From contig CALLZN010000363.1 in assembly GCA_937858895.1 (NCBI GenBank), positions 1-57,979 of the forward strand: DNA of 57,979 bases, given 5' to 3'. The notes under the pieces are model-generated. The model had not been told where the DNA came from. It searched no databases and saw only the letters and a program-made list of their open reading frames with translations. The DNA is from an uncultured bacterium. Lineage in GTDB: Bacteria; Planctomycetota; UBA1135; GCA-002748355. Below, one piece after another: positions 8,897 through 18,400 of this stretch (the first letter of the stretch is position 1; every line of letters starts with the position of its first letter). A program made the position numbers and the translations under genes.

Positions 8897-10261
8897 ATGT
8901 ATCGCTGGTTCCTCGCGCTGCGCTACATCGTCAAGCGCCCGATCAACTTGCTCGGGTCGATCGGCGTCATGGTCGCGGTTGCGGCGCTCATCGCCGTCGG
9001 CAGTGTCTTCGCGGGCTTCGTCGCCGAAGCGCGCGCGCACGTGCGCGGAACGAGTCCGACGCTCAGCTACATCGATGACAGCAGCAAGAGCGACTTTCGC
9101 GTCGTCGCCGAGGTGGCGAACGCCGACCCGGCCGTGCGCGCGATCGCGCCCAAGCTGGTCTGGGATGCGCTGCTCTACTTCGACAACCAAGTCGCGCGCA
9201 AGGAGTACACGCGCATCGCCGACCGCGACCTGCGGACGACCAACTACTACCGCATCGTCGGTATCGACTGGGCTCGCGAATGTCAGGTCTCAGACATCCG
9301 CTCGTGGGTCGAGGGCGTGACCGGGCCCTTGCAGAGCGTCGCCAATATCGAACGCCCCTTCGAGGTCGACGACGATCGTTCGCCGCCGCGCGGCGACTTC
9401 GACTACAACGAAGCCGGCATCTTGCTCGGCCGTAGCCGCACGCTCGGCAACATCCCTTCGATCGGCGTCGGGCAACGCGTGCGCCTCGCCTCGGCCCGCC
9501 TCGATGCCGGCGAAGGATTGCGCGCGGTCACGTGGCCGCTCGTCGTGAGTGGCGCCTTCAGCAGCGGGCGCAACCGCGACGTCGAGCACCAGACGGCCTA
9601 CGTCGACATCGAGACGCTGCGACGCATCTTCGGCGAGGACCCTGACGATCCCGACAGCCTCGAGATCGTCAACGAGGTCTCGATCACGCTTCACGACGAA
9701 GGCGACATGGACGCGGTCGCCGCGCGCTTGACGACGGCCATGCTCGCTGCCGGCCTGCGTGGACGCGTCGTGACCTGGGAAGAGCGCAACGCGCGCTTCC
9801 TCGGCGCGATCGCGATCGAGCGCAACGTGATGAAGATCGTGCTCGGCATCCTCGTGATCGTCGCGAGCTTTCTGATCTTTGCGCTGCTGTCGGTCATGGT
9901 CACGCAGAAGACGCGCGACATCGGCATCCTCGCAGCGCTCGGCGCGACGCGGCGCGGTGTGCTCACGATCTTCTTGACCAACGGCGTCGTGATCTCGGCC
10001 TTCGGCATCGCGCTCGGTCTCGGCGCGGGCTACCTGCTCGTGACGCGCCTCGACGCGATCAACGGTTGGCTGCGCGAGACTTGGGGCGTCGGCCTCTTCC
10101 CGACCGAGATCTACGGCCTCGACGCGATCCCGGTCGTGCTCGAGACCTCGTGGTTCGTGCAGGTCGCGGTCGCGGCGCTCGCGATCGCGATCGTGTTCAG
10201 TTTGATTCCTGCGCTGCGAGCCGCGCGCTACGACCCCGTTCGCGCCTTCCGGCACGAGTGA
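8897..10261 (+). CDS. ABC transporter permease, LolC/LolE (FtsX/MacB) family
   Basis: 454 residues, ATG 8897, 6 bases after lysS. Topology: one N-terminal membrane helix (about 18-42, NLLGSIGVMVAVAALIAVGSVFAG), a large periplasmic domain (about 45-300), and three C-terminal helices (about 310-340, 355-385, 415-440) with the cytoplasmic loop KTRDIGILAALGATRRGVL that contacts the ATPase. LolC/E work with LolD to release lipoproteins from the inner membrane. The protein starts MYRWFLALRYI and is a paralogue of the permease at 11004 (MYKLFLALRYL). The pair plus ATPase is the LolCDE layout; a MacB-like exporter of another cargo cannot be excluded. Confidence 0.88.
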   Translation: MYRWFLALRYIVKRPINLLGSIGVMVAVAALIAVGSVFAGFVAEARAHVRGTSPTLSYIDDSSKSDFRVVAEVANADPAVRAIAPKLVWDALLYFDNQVARKEYTRIADRDLRTTNYYRIVGIDWARECQVSDIRSWVEGVTGPLQSVANIERPFEVDDDRSPPRGDFDYNEAGILLGRSRTLGNIPSIGVGQRVRLASARLDAGEGLRAVTWPLVVSGAFSSGRNRDVEHQTAYVDIETLRRIFGEDPDDPDSLEIVNEVSITLHDEGDMDAVAARLTTAMLAAGLRGRVVTWEERNARFLGAIAIERNVMKIVLGILVIVASFLIFALLSVMVTQKTRDIGILAALGATRRGVLTIFLTNGVVISAFGIALGLGAGYLLVTRLDAINGWLRETWGVGLFPTEIYGLDAIPVVLETSWFVQVAVAALAIAIVFSLIPALRAARYDPVRAFRHE

Positions 10262-10274
10262 AATTGCACGAGTG

Positions 10275-11000
10275 ATGATGGAAGCCAACGAATCCCTGGC
10301 ACGCGAAGACGCGCTCGTCGAAGCCGTCGGCGTCACCAAGTCCTACCGCATCGGCCGCCGTGAGATCCAGGTCTTGCGCGGCGTCGACGTGGCCGTCCAC
10401 CCGGGAGAGATCGTCGCCCTCGTCGGCCAGAGCGGCGCGGGCAAGTCGACCTTGCTCCACATCCTGGGTCTCCTCGATCCGCCGACCTCCGGGGAAGTGC
10501 GCTACGCGAACAAGCCGGTGACGCGCCTCTCGGCGGCGCGGCAGGCCGCGATGCGCCACCGCCACATCGGCTTCGTCTTCCAGTTCTACCACCTGATACC
10601 CGAGCTCACGGCCCTGCAGAACGTCTGCCTCGGCTCGATGATGCACGAGTCGGTGCTCGGCTGGATCGCACGTCGTCGCGAGGTCCGTGATCGAGCGCGC
10701 GAACTGCTCGACCACATGGGCCTCGGGGATCGCTTGCAGAACCGGCCCAACCAACTGTCGGGCGGTGAGCGCCAGCGCGTCGCGATCGCGCGGGCGCTGA
10801 TCGCCGAGCCGAGCCTCATCCTCGCCGATGAGCCGACGGGCAACCTCGACAGCGAAACCGCGAAGGAGATCCTCGACCTGATCTGGTCGATCAACGAGGC
10901 TTCGAAGATCGCCTTCCTCATCGTCACGCACAATGAGCGCGTCGCGCAGATGAGCGATCGCATCGTTCGCCTGCGTGATGGGGCGATCAGCAAGGAATAG
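10275..11000 (+). CDS. lolD: ABC transporter ATPase, LolD-like
   Basis: 241 residues from ATG 10275 (a GTG at 10272 and an ATG at 10278 are also possible). Walker A GQSGAGKST, Q-loop VFQFYHLIPELTALQN, signature LSGGERQRVAIARAL, Walker B LILADEPTGNLD and switch histidine VTHNE are all present. This is the LolD/MacB subfamily that couples ATP hydrolysis to lipoprotein release or periplasmic mechanotransmission. It sits between the two permease genes, 13 bases after one and 3 bases before the next, so a heteromeric LolC-D-E complex is expected. Confidence 0.92.
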   Translation: MMEANESLAREDALVEAVGVTKSYRIGRREIQVLRGVDVAVHPGEIVALVGQSGAGKSTLLHILGLLDPPTSGEVRYANKPVTRLSAARQAAMRHRHIGFVFQFYHLIPELTALQNVCLGSMMHESVLGWIARRREVRDRARELLDHMGLGDRLQNRPNQLSGGERQRVAIARALIAEPSLILADEPTGNLDSETAKEILDLIWSINEASKIAFLIVTHNERVAQMSDRIVRLRDGAISKE

Positions 11001-11003
11001 GGC

Positions 11004-12377
11004 GTGTACAAGCTCTTCCTAGCGCTGCGCTACCTGCTCTCGCGCAAGATCCACCTGATCGGCGCGATCGGCATCACGATCGCGGTCTGGTCGCTCATCG
11101 TCGTCTACAGCGTCTTCAGCGGCTACCTCGTCGAAATCGTCGGCCACGTGCGTGGCTCGGTCGCGGACCTGAGCTTCCTGTTCAATGACACGAAGGATTC
11201 GTGGGCCGTCGTCGGACCGAAGATCCGTGCGTCGCAGGGAGTGCGGGCGGCGGCGCCACGCGTCGTTTGGTACGGCCTCCTCGCTCCTGAGAAACCCATC
11301 GTGCGCGCGCCGGGCGAGATCGACCCGATGAGCACGTCGGGCAAGATGCCGACCAACTTCTTCCAGGTCCTTGGGGTCGACCCGCAGCTCGAGAGCGGCC
11401 TGCGCGACTTGCGCGGTGACTTCGCGGCGGTCGTTGATTCGTCGCGACGCGTCCACGATCCGGAGCGGCCTTTCACGCTCGAAGCGCCGGTCTTCGAGAA
11501 GGGCGCTGCCCTGCCGGCCATCACGCTGGGTCTGGCTCGCGCCGAAGCTTGGGACTTGAAGCGCGGCGACATCATCATCTTGGCGAGCGCGCGCGAGCGG
11601 CAACGGACGCCGACCTTCAATGAGCGCAGCGACCTCGATCAACTCGACATGGTCCACGAGCGCTTCGTCTTCGCTGGCGCCTTTCGATCCAAGTACTACG
11701 AGTTCGAGAACTCGACGGCCTTCACCGACATCGAGGTCATGCGGAAGCTCTTCCCCGTGGCTGGCGCGAAGACCTTCGACAGCTTCTCCGAAGTGGCGAT
11801 CATGGTCGAGGACCCCGACCAAGCGGCGAGCACTGCAAAGCGCATCCAGAACGAGCTCGCTGAAGATGGCATCGTCGGGCGCGTTGCGCAGTGGCAAGAG
11901 CGGGGCTTCGCGAGCTTCCTCGACAACGTCGCGCACCAACGCAGCCTCATGACCTACGTCCTGTCGATCCTGATGGCGGTCTCGGCCTTCTTGGTCTTCG
12001 CGACGCTCCTGATGATGGTGAGCGAGAAGACCAAAGACGTCGGCATCCTCGCCGCCCTCGGCGCGACCCGCACCGGCATCCTCGTGATCTTTCTCTTGAG
12101 CGGGCTGACGATCGCCGTCGTCGGCGCGAGTATCGGCGTCGGGCTCGCGATCCTGACTTGCATCAACCTCGATCACATCAACGCCTGGCTCGAGGCGACG
12201 ACGGGCTTGTCGCTCTTCCCGCGCAACATCTACGGCCTCGACCGCATCCCGTATGATCTCGACTTCATTTGGATCCTCATCGTCGTCGCGGTCGCCTTGG
12301 TCTGCACGCTGGTCTTCAGCATGATCCCGGCCTGGCTCGCGGCGCGGCTCGATCCGGTCAAGGCTCTGCGTCGATAA
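11004..12377 (+). CDS. ABC transporter permease, LolC/LolE family (second subunit)
   Basis: 457 residues from GTG 11004; aagga lies 8-12 bases upstream within the end of lolD. Same topology as the permease at 8897: N-terminal helix (IHLIGAIGITIAVWSLIVVYSVF), periplasmic domain of about 270 residues, three C-terminal helices and the coupling loop SEKTKDVGILAALGATRTGIL. Both permeases end with the R-A-A-R/L-A-A-R-x-DPV-x-A-x-R tail (ALRAARYDPVRAFR, WLAARLDPVKALR). Being a paralogue next to lolD, it supports a heterodimeric exporter rather than a MacB homodimer. Followed after 8 bases by a small lipoprotein gene. Confidence 0.88.
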   Translation: MYKLFLALRYLLSRKIHLIGAIGITIAVWSLIVVYSVFSGYLVEIVGHVRGSVADLSFLFNDTKDSWAVVGPKIRASQGVRAAAPRVVWYGLLAPEKPIVRAPGEIDPMSTSGKMPTNFFQVLGVDPQLESGLRDLRGDFAAVVDSSRRVHDPERPFTLEAPVFEKGAALPAITLGLARAEAWDLKRGDIIILASARERQRTPTFNERSDLDQLDMVHERFVFAGAFRSKYYEFENSTAFTDIEVMRKLFPVAGAKTFDSFSEVAIMVEDPDQAASTAKRIQNELAEDGIVGRVAQWQERGFASFLDNVAHQRSLMTYVLSILMAVSAFLVFATLLMMVSEKTKDVGILAALGATRTGILVIFLLSGLTIAVVGASIGVGLAILTCINLDHINAWLEATTGLSLFPRNIYGLDRIPYDLDFIWILIVVAVALVCTLVFSMIPAWLAARLDPVKALRR

Positions 12378-12385
12378 GGACCAGC

Positions 12386-12655
12386 ATGCGAAGCGAAGAA
12401 CCTGAACCCGCGAAGCGCAGCCGAACCGTCTCGCTGCTCGCAGCCTATTTCGCGCTGCTCCTGCCCGTGGCGTGCACGGCGGACTCGTCGACGGGGCAGC
12501 TCTTGAACCGCGAAGTCGACCACCTCGACCGTAGGCCGATGATCTTCGACACGCTCAAAGGCGATGGCGCGCGGGCGTCGCGGCTCGTCGAGGACTTTCG
12601 CCTGCTCGGCCTGCGCGAAGTCGAGCGCGGACGCTCGATCTTCGGCAGGCGCTGA
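12386..12655 (+). CDS. Small putative lipoprotein
   Basis: 89 residues from ATG 12386; aagga is 6-10 bases upstream, overlapping the stop of the permease, so it belongs to the lysS-lol operon. The N-terminus has arginines, a hydrophobic stretch (SLLAAYFALLLPVAC) and a cysteine at the end; the residue at -3 is proline, so the lipobox is imperfect. The mature part is short and charged with DTLKGDGARASRLVEDFRLLG. Not recognised. Position at the end of a Lol-like operon makes an outer-membrane-destined lipoprotein plausible, but this is inference. Confidence 0.6.
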   Translation: MRSEEPEPAKRSRTVSLLAAYFALLLPVACTADSSTGQLLNREVDHLDRRPMIFDTLKGDGARASRLVEDFRLLGLREVERGRSIFGRR

Positions 12656-12660
12656 GCCCG

Positions 12661-12676
12661 CGACCCCTTGGGGTCG
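12661..12676. terminator. Perfect hairpin between convergent genes
   Basis: cgacccc-tt-ggggtcg forms a 7-base inverted repeat between the stop of the lipoprotein gene and the stop of the leftward propeller gene. No T-tract follows on either strand, so it would be a weak or Rho-assisted bidirectional terminator. Confidence 0.45.
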
Positions 12677-12684
12677 GTCACACC

Positions 12685-15411
12685 TCAGCGCACGATGTCG
12701 AGGCGCTGGACGTAGTTCGCATCGTCGACGACGAGCTCCACGCGGTAGCTGCCCTTCGGCACCGGCCGCCGCTGCTGTGCCCGCCGTCCCATCTGGCGCA
12801 CGACCTCGGTGATGCCCGAGCGCTCGGCCCCAGCAGCCCCGCGACGCATGTCCCAGCGCACGACGTGGAGTCCTGCATCCTTGGGCAGAGCGATGCCGAA
12901 AACCTCGGTGCCGGTGACGTCGACGACGCGCAGGCGCGCCTTCTCGGCCCCCTCGGGTAGGAGCGCCGACAGCTCGACGGCGCTCGCGACGGCGCCGACG
13001 TCGGCACGACGCGGCGTGATCGTGTAGCCGCCCGTCGGTCCGGGCGGCATGCGCCGAACCCGGCGAGGCTGCACGACCATGGGACCTGCCTGAGCGGCGG
13101 TCTCGGTCCATTGTTCGAGCGCGCTGACATCGGCGACGAACATGCCGCGGCCGTGGGTCGCTATGACGACTTCGGGCTCGCGGGGGTGGACGACGAGGTC
13201 GTGCACGGCGACGCGCGGTAGCTTCGCACCCATGCGCACCCATGCCCCGCCGCGGGTCGTCGAAGCATAGACGCCGAGCTCGGTGCCGACGAAAAGCAGG
13301 TCTTCGTTGCGCGGGTCCTCGCGGACCACGTTGACCGGCTCGTCGCGCGGCAAGTCACCCTCGATCGATCGGAAGCTGAGTCCGTAGTCATCGGTCACGA
13401 AGACGAGGGGCTCGAAGCGGTCTTCGCGATAGCCGGTGACGCTCACGTAGCAGCGGCCCGCATCGAAGTGGCTCGCCTCGACCCGGCTGATCCAGAGACC
13501 TTGGGCGGACGCCGGTAGCGCGTGATCGAGCTTGCGCCAGGTCTTGCCACCGTCGGGCGTCATCCACAAGAGCCCGTCGTCGGTGCCGACCCAAACATAG
13601 CCGGGCCGCAGCGGACTCTCGCTGATCGTCGTGATCGTGCAGTGTGGCACGTTGCCGGCGAGCTTGTCGGCGTCGCGCGTCGTCAAGTCATCGCTGACAG
13701 CCTTCCACGTGTCGCCTCGGTCGTAACTGCGGAAGAGCTTGTTTCCGCCGAACCAAATCATGCGCGGGTTGTGCGGCGAGATGAGGATCGGCGACATCCA
13801 ATTGAAGCGGTACCCGGCTTCGCCGCGCGCCGGTCGCGGCTGGATGCCCTTGCGCTCCATCGTCCTCAAGTCCGTGCGCCCGAGCCCGCCGAACTGGGAC
13901 TCCGAGTAGACGATGTTCGGGTCGGTCGGATCGACGCAAACGTAGAAACCATCGCCGCCCGAGACCTTGAAGGTGTCTTCGATGCGCAGTCCCTTGGACG
14001 TCGGGCCGGCGCTCGGCATCCCCCAGGACCCGTTGTCCTGCGTGCCGCCATAGATGCGGTAGGGATCCGCCATGTCGACGCCAACGGCGTAGAACTGGAC
14101 GACCGGCAGGTTCTCGAAGTGCGACCACGTTGCCCCCGCATCGAAGGACTCGGCGAGTCCGCCGTCGTTGCCGAGCAGCAAGTGGCCGCTGTCGGCCGGA
14201 TCGACCCACAGGGCGTGGTGGTCGCTGTGCAAGGTCGGCGCGCCGTTCGGGCGGAAGGTCTTGCCGCCGTCGACCGAAACATGGACCGGCACCGAGAGGA
14301 TCCAGACCTTGTTCTCGTCGCGGGGGTCGACGCGAATTTGACCGTAGTAGTACGCGGGCGAACCACCGACGGGACGCGCGTTGGTCTTGGACCAGGTCTT
14401 GCCGGCATCGTCCGAGCGATAGACCTCGCCGCCGACCGTTGCGGGCGCCTGCGCGCGGGCCGCGCCCTGCGGCGCCACTAGCTCCTGGGCGTCCGGGGCC
14501 TCGGCTTCATCGCCGCCCTCGGTGCGCGCCCTTTGAGTCGGAGCCTTCGACGGGTTCTCGTTCTCGACGGTCAAGTAACAGACGCCGGGCTTCGAGGCCG
14601 CGAAGGCGATGCCGATCCGGCCGATCTCGCCGCCCGGAAGCGCCGTGACGCGCGCCCACGTCGTTCCACCGTCCTCGCTGCGCCACAGCCCCGAACCGGG
14701 CCCCTGCCCGTCGAAGTGCCAGGCACGCCGGCGCCGCTCGTAGGTCGCCGCGAGCAAGACTTGGCTATTACCGGGCTGGAAGGCGACATCGACGACGCCC
14801 ACGTCTTTTTGTGCTTCGCCATCGAGGCCGAGGACCCGCTGCCAGGTCTTGCCGCCGTCGGTCGTGCGATAGAGCCCACGCTCTTCGTTGGGCGAATAGA
14901 GGTGGCCGAGCGCCGCGACGAAGACACGCTGCCCATCGCTCGGATCGACGATGATGCGTCCGATGTGGTGGCTGTCGCCGAGGCCGACGTTCGCCCAGGT
15001 CTTGCCGGCGTCGACCGACTTGTAGACCCCGCTCCCCCAGTAGGAAGAGCGCTGGTTGTTCGCCTCGCCGGTCCCGATCCACAAGACCTTCGGATCCGAC
15101 GGGTCGATGGCGATGTCGCCGATCGACGTCGTCGCGTGGGAGTCGAAGATCGCCTCGAAGGACAGGCCGCGGTTGCTCGTTCGGAAGAGACCGCCCGATG
15201 CCGAAGCGACGTACCACGTCGACGCATCCTGCGGATGCACCTCGATGTCCACGATGCGTCCCGAGAAGTGCACCGGGCCGACTTCGCGCCACGCCGCATC
15301 CTTGATGAGCGAATCACGACTCGAGAAGACCGTGATCTGGGTCGCAGCCACGGATGCGAACGCGAGCGAAGCCGCGAGCACCCGAAACTCCATGCTTGTC
15401 ATGAGCTTCAT
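12685..15411 (-). CDS. Secreted BNR/Asp-box beta-propeller (sortilin/VPS10-like)
   Basis: 908 residues. Start ATG 15411 (MKLMTSMEFRVLAASLAFASVAATQ) gives a signal peptide and overlaps the stop of the upstream gene as ATGA. About eleven Asp-box motifs S/T-x-D-x-G-x-T-W are visible, for instance SVDAGKTW, TTDGGKTW, SEDGGTTW, SYDRGDTW and TPDGGKTW, each following an IxVDPxDxxxVW strand; this is the ten-bladed sortilin/VPS10-like propeller. A linker rich in Glu and Ala sits near residues 305-335. The C-terminal 110 residues form a separate beta domain (KGSYRVELVVDD). Many annotated as glycosyl hydrolase, but no catalytic residues are seen. Paralogue of the next gene. Confidence 0.85.
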   Translation of the reverse strand: MKLMTSMEFRVLAASLAFASVAATQITVFSSRDSLIKDAAWREVGPVHFSGRIVDIEVHPQDASTWYVASASGGLFRTSNRGLSFEAIFDSHATTSIGDIAIDPSDPKVLWIGTGEANNQRSSYWGSGVYKSVDAGKTWANVGLGDSHHIGRIIVDPSDGQRVFVAALGHLYSPNEERGLYRTTDGGKTWQRVLGLDGEAQKDVGVVDVAFQPGNSQVLLAATYERRRRAWHFDGQGPGSGLWRSEDGGTTWARVTALPGGEIGRIGIAFAASKPGVCYLTVENENPSKAPTQRARTEGGDEAEAPDAQELVAPQGAARAQAPATVGGEVYRSDDAGKTWSKTNARPVGGSPAYYYGQIRVDPRDENKVWILSVPVHVSVDGGKTFRPNGAPTLHSDHHALWVDPADSGHLLLGNDGGLAESFDAGATWSHFENLPVVQFYAVGVDMADPYRIYGGTQDNGSWGMPSAGPTSKGLRIEDTFKVSGGDGFYVCVDPTDPNIVYSESQFGGLGRTDLRTMERKGIQPRPARGEAGYRFNWMSPILISPHNPRMIWFGGNKLFRSYDRGDTWKAVSDDLTTRDADKLAGNVPHCTITTISESPLRPGYVWVGTDDGLLWMTPDGGKTWRKLDHALPASAQGLWISRVEASHFDAGRCYVSVTGYREDRFEPLVFVTDDYGLSFRSIEGDLPRDEPVNVVREDPRNEDLLFVGTELGVYASTTRGGAWVRMGAKLPRVAVHDLVVHPREPEVVIATHGRGMFVADVSALEQWTETAAQAGPMVVQPRRVRRMPPGPTGGYTITPRRADVGAVASAVELSALLPEGAEKARLRVVDVTGTEVFGIALPKDAGLHVVRWDMRRGAAGAERSGITEVVRQMGRRAQQRRPVPKGSYRVELVVDDANYVQRLDIVR

Positions 15412-18400
15412 CGGATCGAGCCTCCTGTGCTCGCGTTTTCGTCGATCTCGTCCGTTTCGATGCCACCGCCTTCGCCGATGCCCGGCGCGCGTGGCCATGC
15501 AATGTCGAGCGGCTCTTCGTGGTCCACGACGTCGAAGGCGTGGGTCACCGTCTCTTCACCGACCCGGAGCGTCACCGCGTAGCGACCGGCCGCTGCTCGC
15601 CGGCCTCCTCGCGCTACGCCGCCACGTGCGCCTGCGCCGCCGGGGCGACCCGCCGACTGCTCGCGCAGCCCCCAGTCGACTCGATGCAGACCAGCTCGCT
15701 GACTCCCATCAGCCTTGAACACGGTCTTGCCCAAGATGTCGGTCACGACGATCTCGACCTTTTCCTTGGTATTGACACCAATGTGATAATGGAACTCGGC
15801 CCGCTCTGGCGGATTCTCGAGGCGGAAGTATCGATGCCCTTGACGAGCCACGCTGCGGCGGGCGAAGCGCGTCACAGTCCCTGGCTGGACCAACATATGG
15901 GCTGCGCTGCGGTCCTTGTTCGTCAACTGACGCAGCGGACGGATGTCGAGCACCCAAACCCCACGTCCGTGCGACGCGATGATCAAGTGTTGGTCGCGGT
16001 CTTGCTGGTCGAAGTCGAGCACGGCGACCGAGGGAAAGCGCTCGTCGAAGCGCTTCCAAGTCACGCCGCGGTCCAGACTGATCCACAGTCCCATCTCGCA
16101 GCCCAGGTAAAGCAGGTCCGGATTGACGTTGTCGTCACGGACGCAGCGAGCCGAGCCGGCCTCGGGAGGCAAGTTGCTGACCAAGGACTTCCAGGTCGCA
16201 CCGAAGTCCTCGGTAACGAAGACATGCGGAGCGCGATCGCCACTGCGGTGACCGTCGACCGCAACGTAGGCACGACCATCGGCGTGCCCGCTCGCGTGCA
16301 CAGAGCCGATCCACATCGGCTTCTTGCCCGGCAACATGGCCGCAACCTGCTGCGTGCAGTCGTCCCACGCCTTGCCGTCATCCTGCGTCGACCAGAGTCG
16401 TCCGTCGTCGGTGCCGGCCCAGAGGATGCCCGGCTTGCGCGGCGACTCGCCGATGCTCGAGAGGCTCGGCGGCGTCGAGCGCTCTTCTCCCTGGGGCACC
16501 TCACTGATGAGGACCGGGCTGATCGCGGTCGCGTTGCGGCCGCGGTCCGGCGACTTGTAGAGCTTGCTACCACCGTAGTACATCGTCTTCGCGTTGAAGT
16601 GCGAGAGGATGAACGGCGTGTTCCAATTCCAGTTGCGATCGCGCAGCTTGTTGACCCGGCCTCGCTCGCCATTGACGACGTTGACCCAGCCCATGTTGCC
16701 GCCCTGGCTCTCGTAGTAGACGACGTTCGGATCCTCGGGATCGACGCGGCAAACGAAGCCGTCACCGCTGCCAACCTTGAACGCATCGGCGTTCGTGATG
16801 CCCTCGGTCCGCAACGTGGCCGACGGGGAACCCCAGCTACCGTTGTCCTGGTAACCCGAGTAAACCCAGTAGGGCTGCTTGTTGTCCGCGACGGCGTGGT
16901 AGGCCTGTCCGATGTTTAGGTTCTCGAAGGTCTCCCACGTCCGGCACTGGTCGTAGGTGATGTTGACGCCACCGTCACAGCCGAGGATCAAATGCTTGCC
17001 ATTCCGCGGATGAATCCACAGCGCGTGATAGTCGACGTGCACGTTGGCCATCGTGATCTCGCGTGAACTCGACCGGAAGACTTCACCACCATCGAAGCTC
17101 CAGTGAAATTGAATGCCGAGGACGTAGATATTCTTGTTGTCACTCGGGTCGACGCGGATCTGCGAGAAATAGTAGGGCCGCGGATTGAGCGAGTTGATGC
17201 GCTCCCATGTCTCGCCACGGTCCTTCGACAGGTAGATGCCGCCGCACTGGTAGCCCTCGGGCCCTTGGGACTTTTGGCGATTCTCGACCTGGCCGCCGAT
17301 GCGATCGGCGAAAGGAGTTCTCGCCCCCGCGCCGCCGCCGCCTTGCCCTTGGCGCCGATCACCGAAGGTGAGCTCCACGCGCAGGACCTTGCCTTCGCGC
17401 AAGACCGCGACTTTTTGTTTGTCATTGGCGCGCTGCTCACCGAGGACGGCGAGCAAGTCGGCGTACGACGAGGTGCCTTCGTCACCGATCGAGAGAACGA
17501 CGTCTCCGTCCTTCAAACCGGCTGCGGCAGCAGGGCCATCCTCGGTCACCGAGCCGAGCTTCGCGCCGCCGGCCGCGTCGCTGCCGTCCTGCCCGATGCC
17601 CATGATCGCGGTCCCGGGCTCGCCGGGCTCGAGGGCCGGAGCGCCTTCGGGACGCGCGCCGATCTTCTCGGTCTCGATCAGCGCATAGATGTGTGAGGGG
17701 TCCTTACGATAGATGTCGAAGGACACGCGGCCGATCTGAACCGTGGGCAAGCCCTTGCTGAGCTTCTTCCATTTCGTACCGCCATCGACGCTCTTGTAGA
17801 TGCCCGACCCAGGGCCCCAACGCTTCAAAGGATGGTTGCCGTCGAAGGCATCCCGCTGGCGTTCGTACATCGCCGCGTAGACGATCGACGGGTCTTCGGG
17901 ATCGAGGATGACGTCTGTTGCGCCGGTCTTGTCATCGACAGCGAGCACGAGCTCCCATGTCTCGCCGGCGTCGAGGCTGCGATAGAGGCCGCGCTCGGCA
18001 TTCGGAGCCCAGAGGTCACCGCAGGCAGCGACAAAGACGCGCCGCGGGTCTTCGGGGTCGACGACGATGCGACCAATGTGGCGGGTCTTGTCGAGGCCCT
18101 TGTGCTTCCAAGTCTTGCCGCCGTCGGCGCTGTAGTAAACGCCGTTGCCCCAAGACGTAGAGTTGCGGTTGTTCGCTTCGCCGGTGCCGATCCAGATGTG
18201 GTCGCTGTTCATCGGATCGATGGCAATGTCACCGATCGACATCACGACTTCGTTCTGGAACTGCGGTGTGAACGTTGTGCCGTTGTTCACGGTCTTCCAC
18301 AGCCCGCCCGACGCGGTCGCGACATAGAACTTGGATGGATTGCGCTCGTCGACTGCGAGGTCGACGACGCGGCCACCCATGGACGCGGGGCCGATTTCGC

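Noticed and set aside
7163-9190. Open frame of 675 codons on the minus strand
   Set aside because: Antisense to lysS and the first permease; no signal peptide or domain, biased composition.
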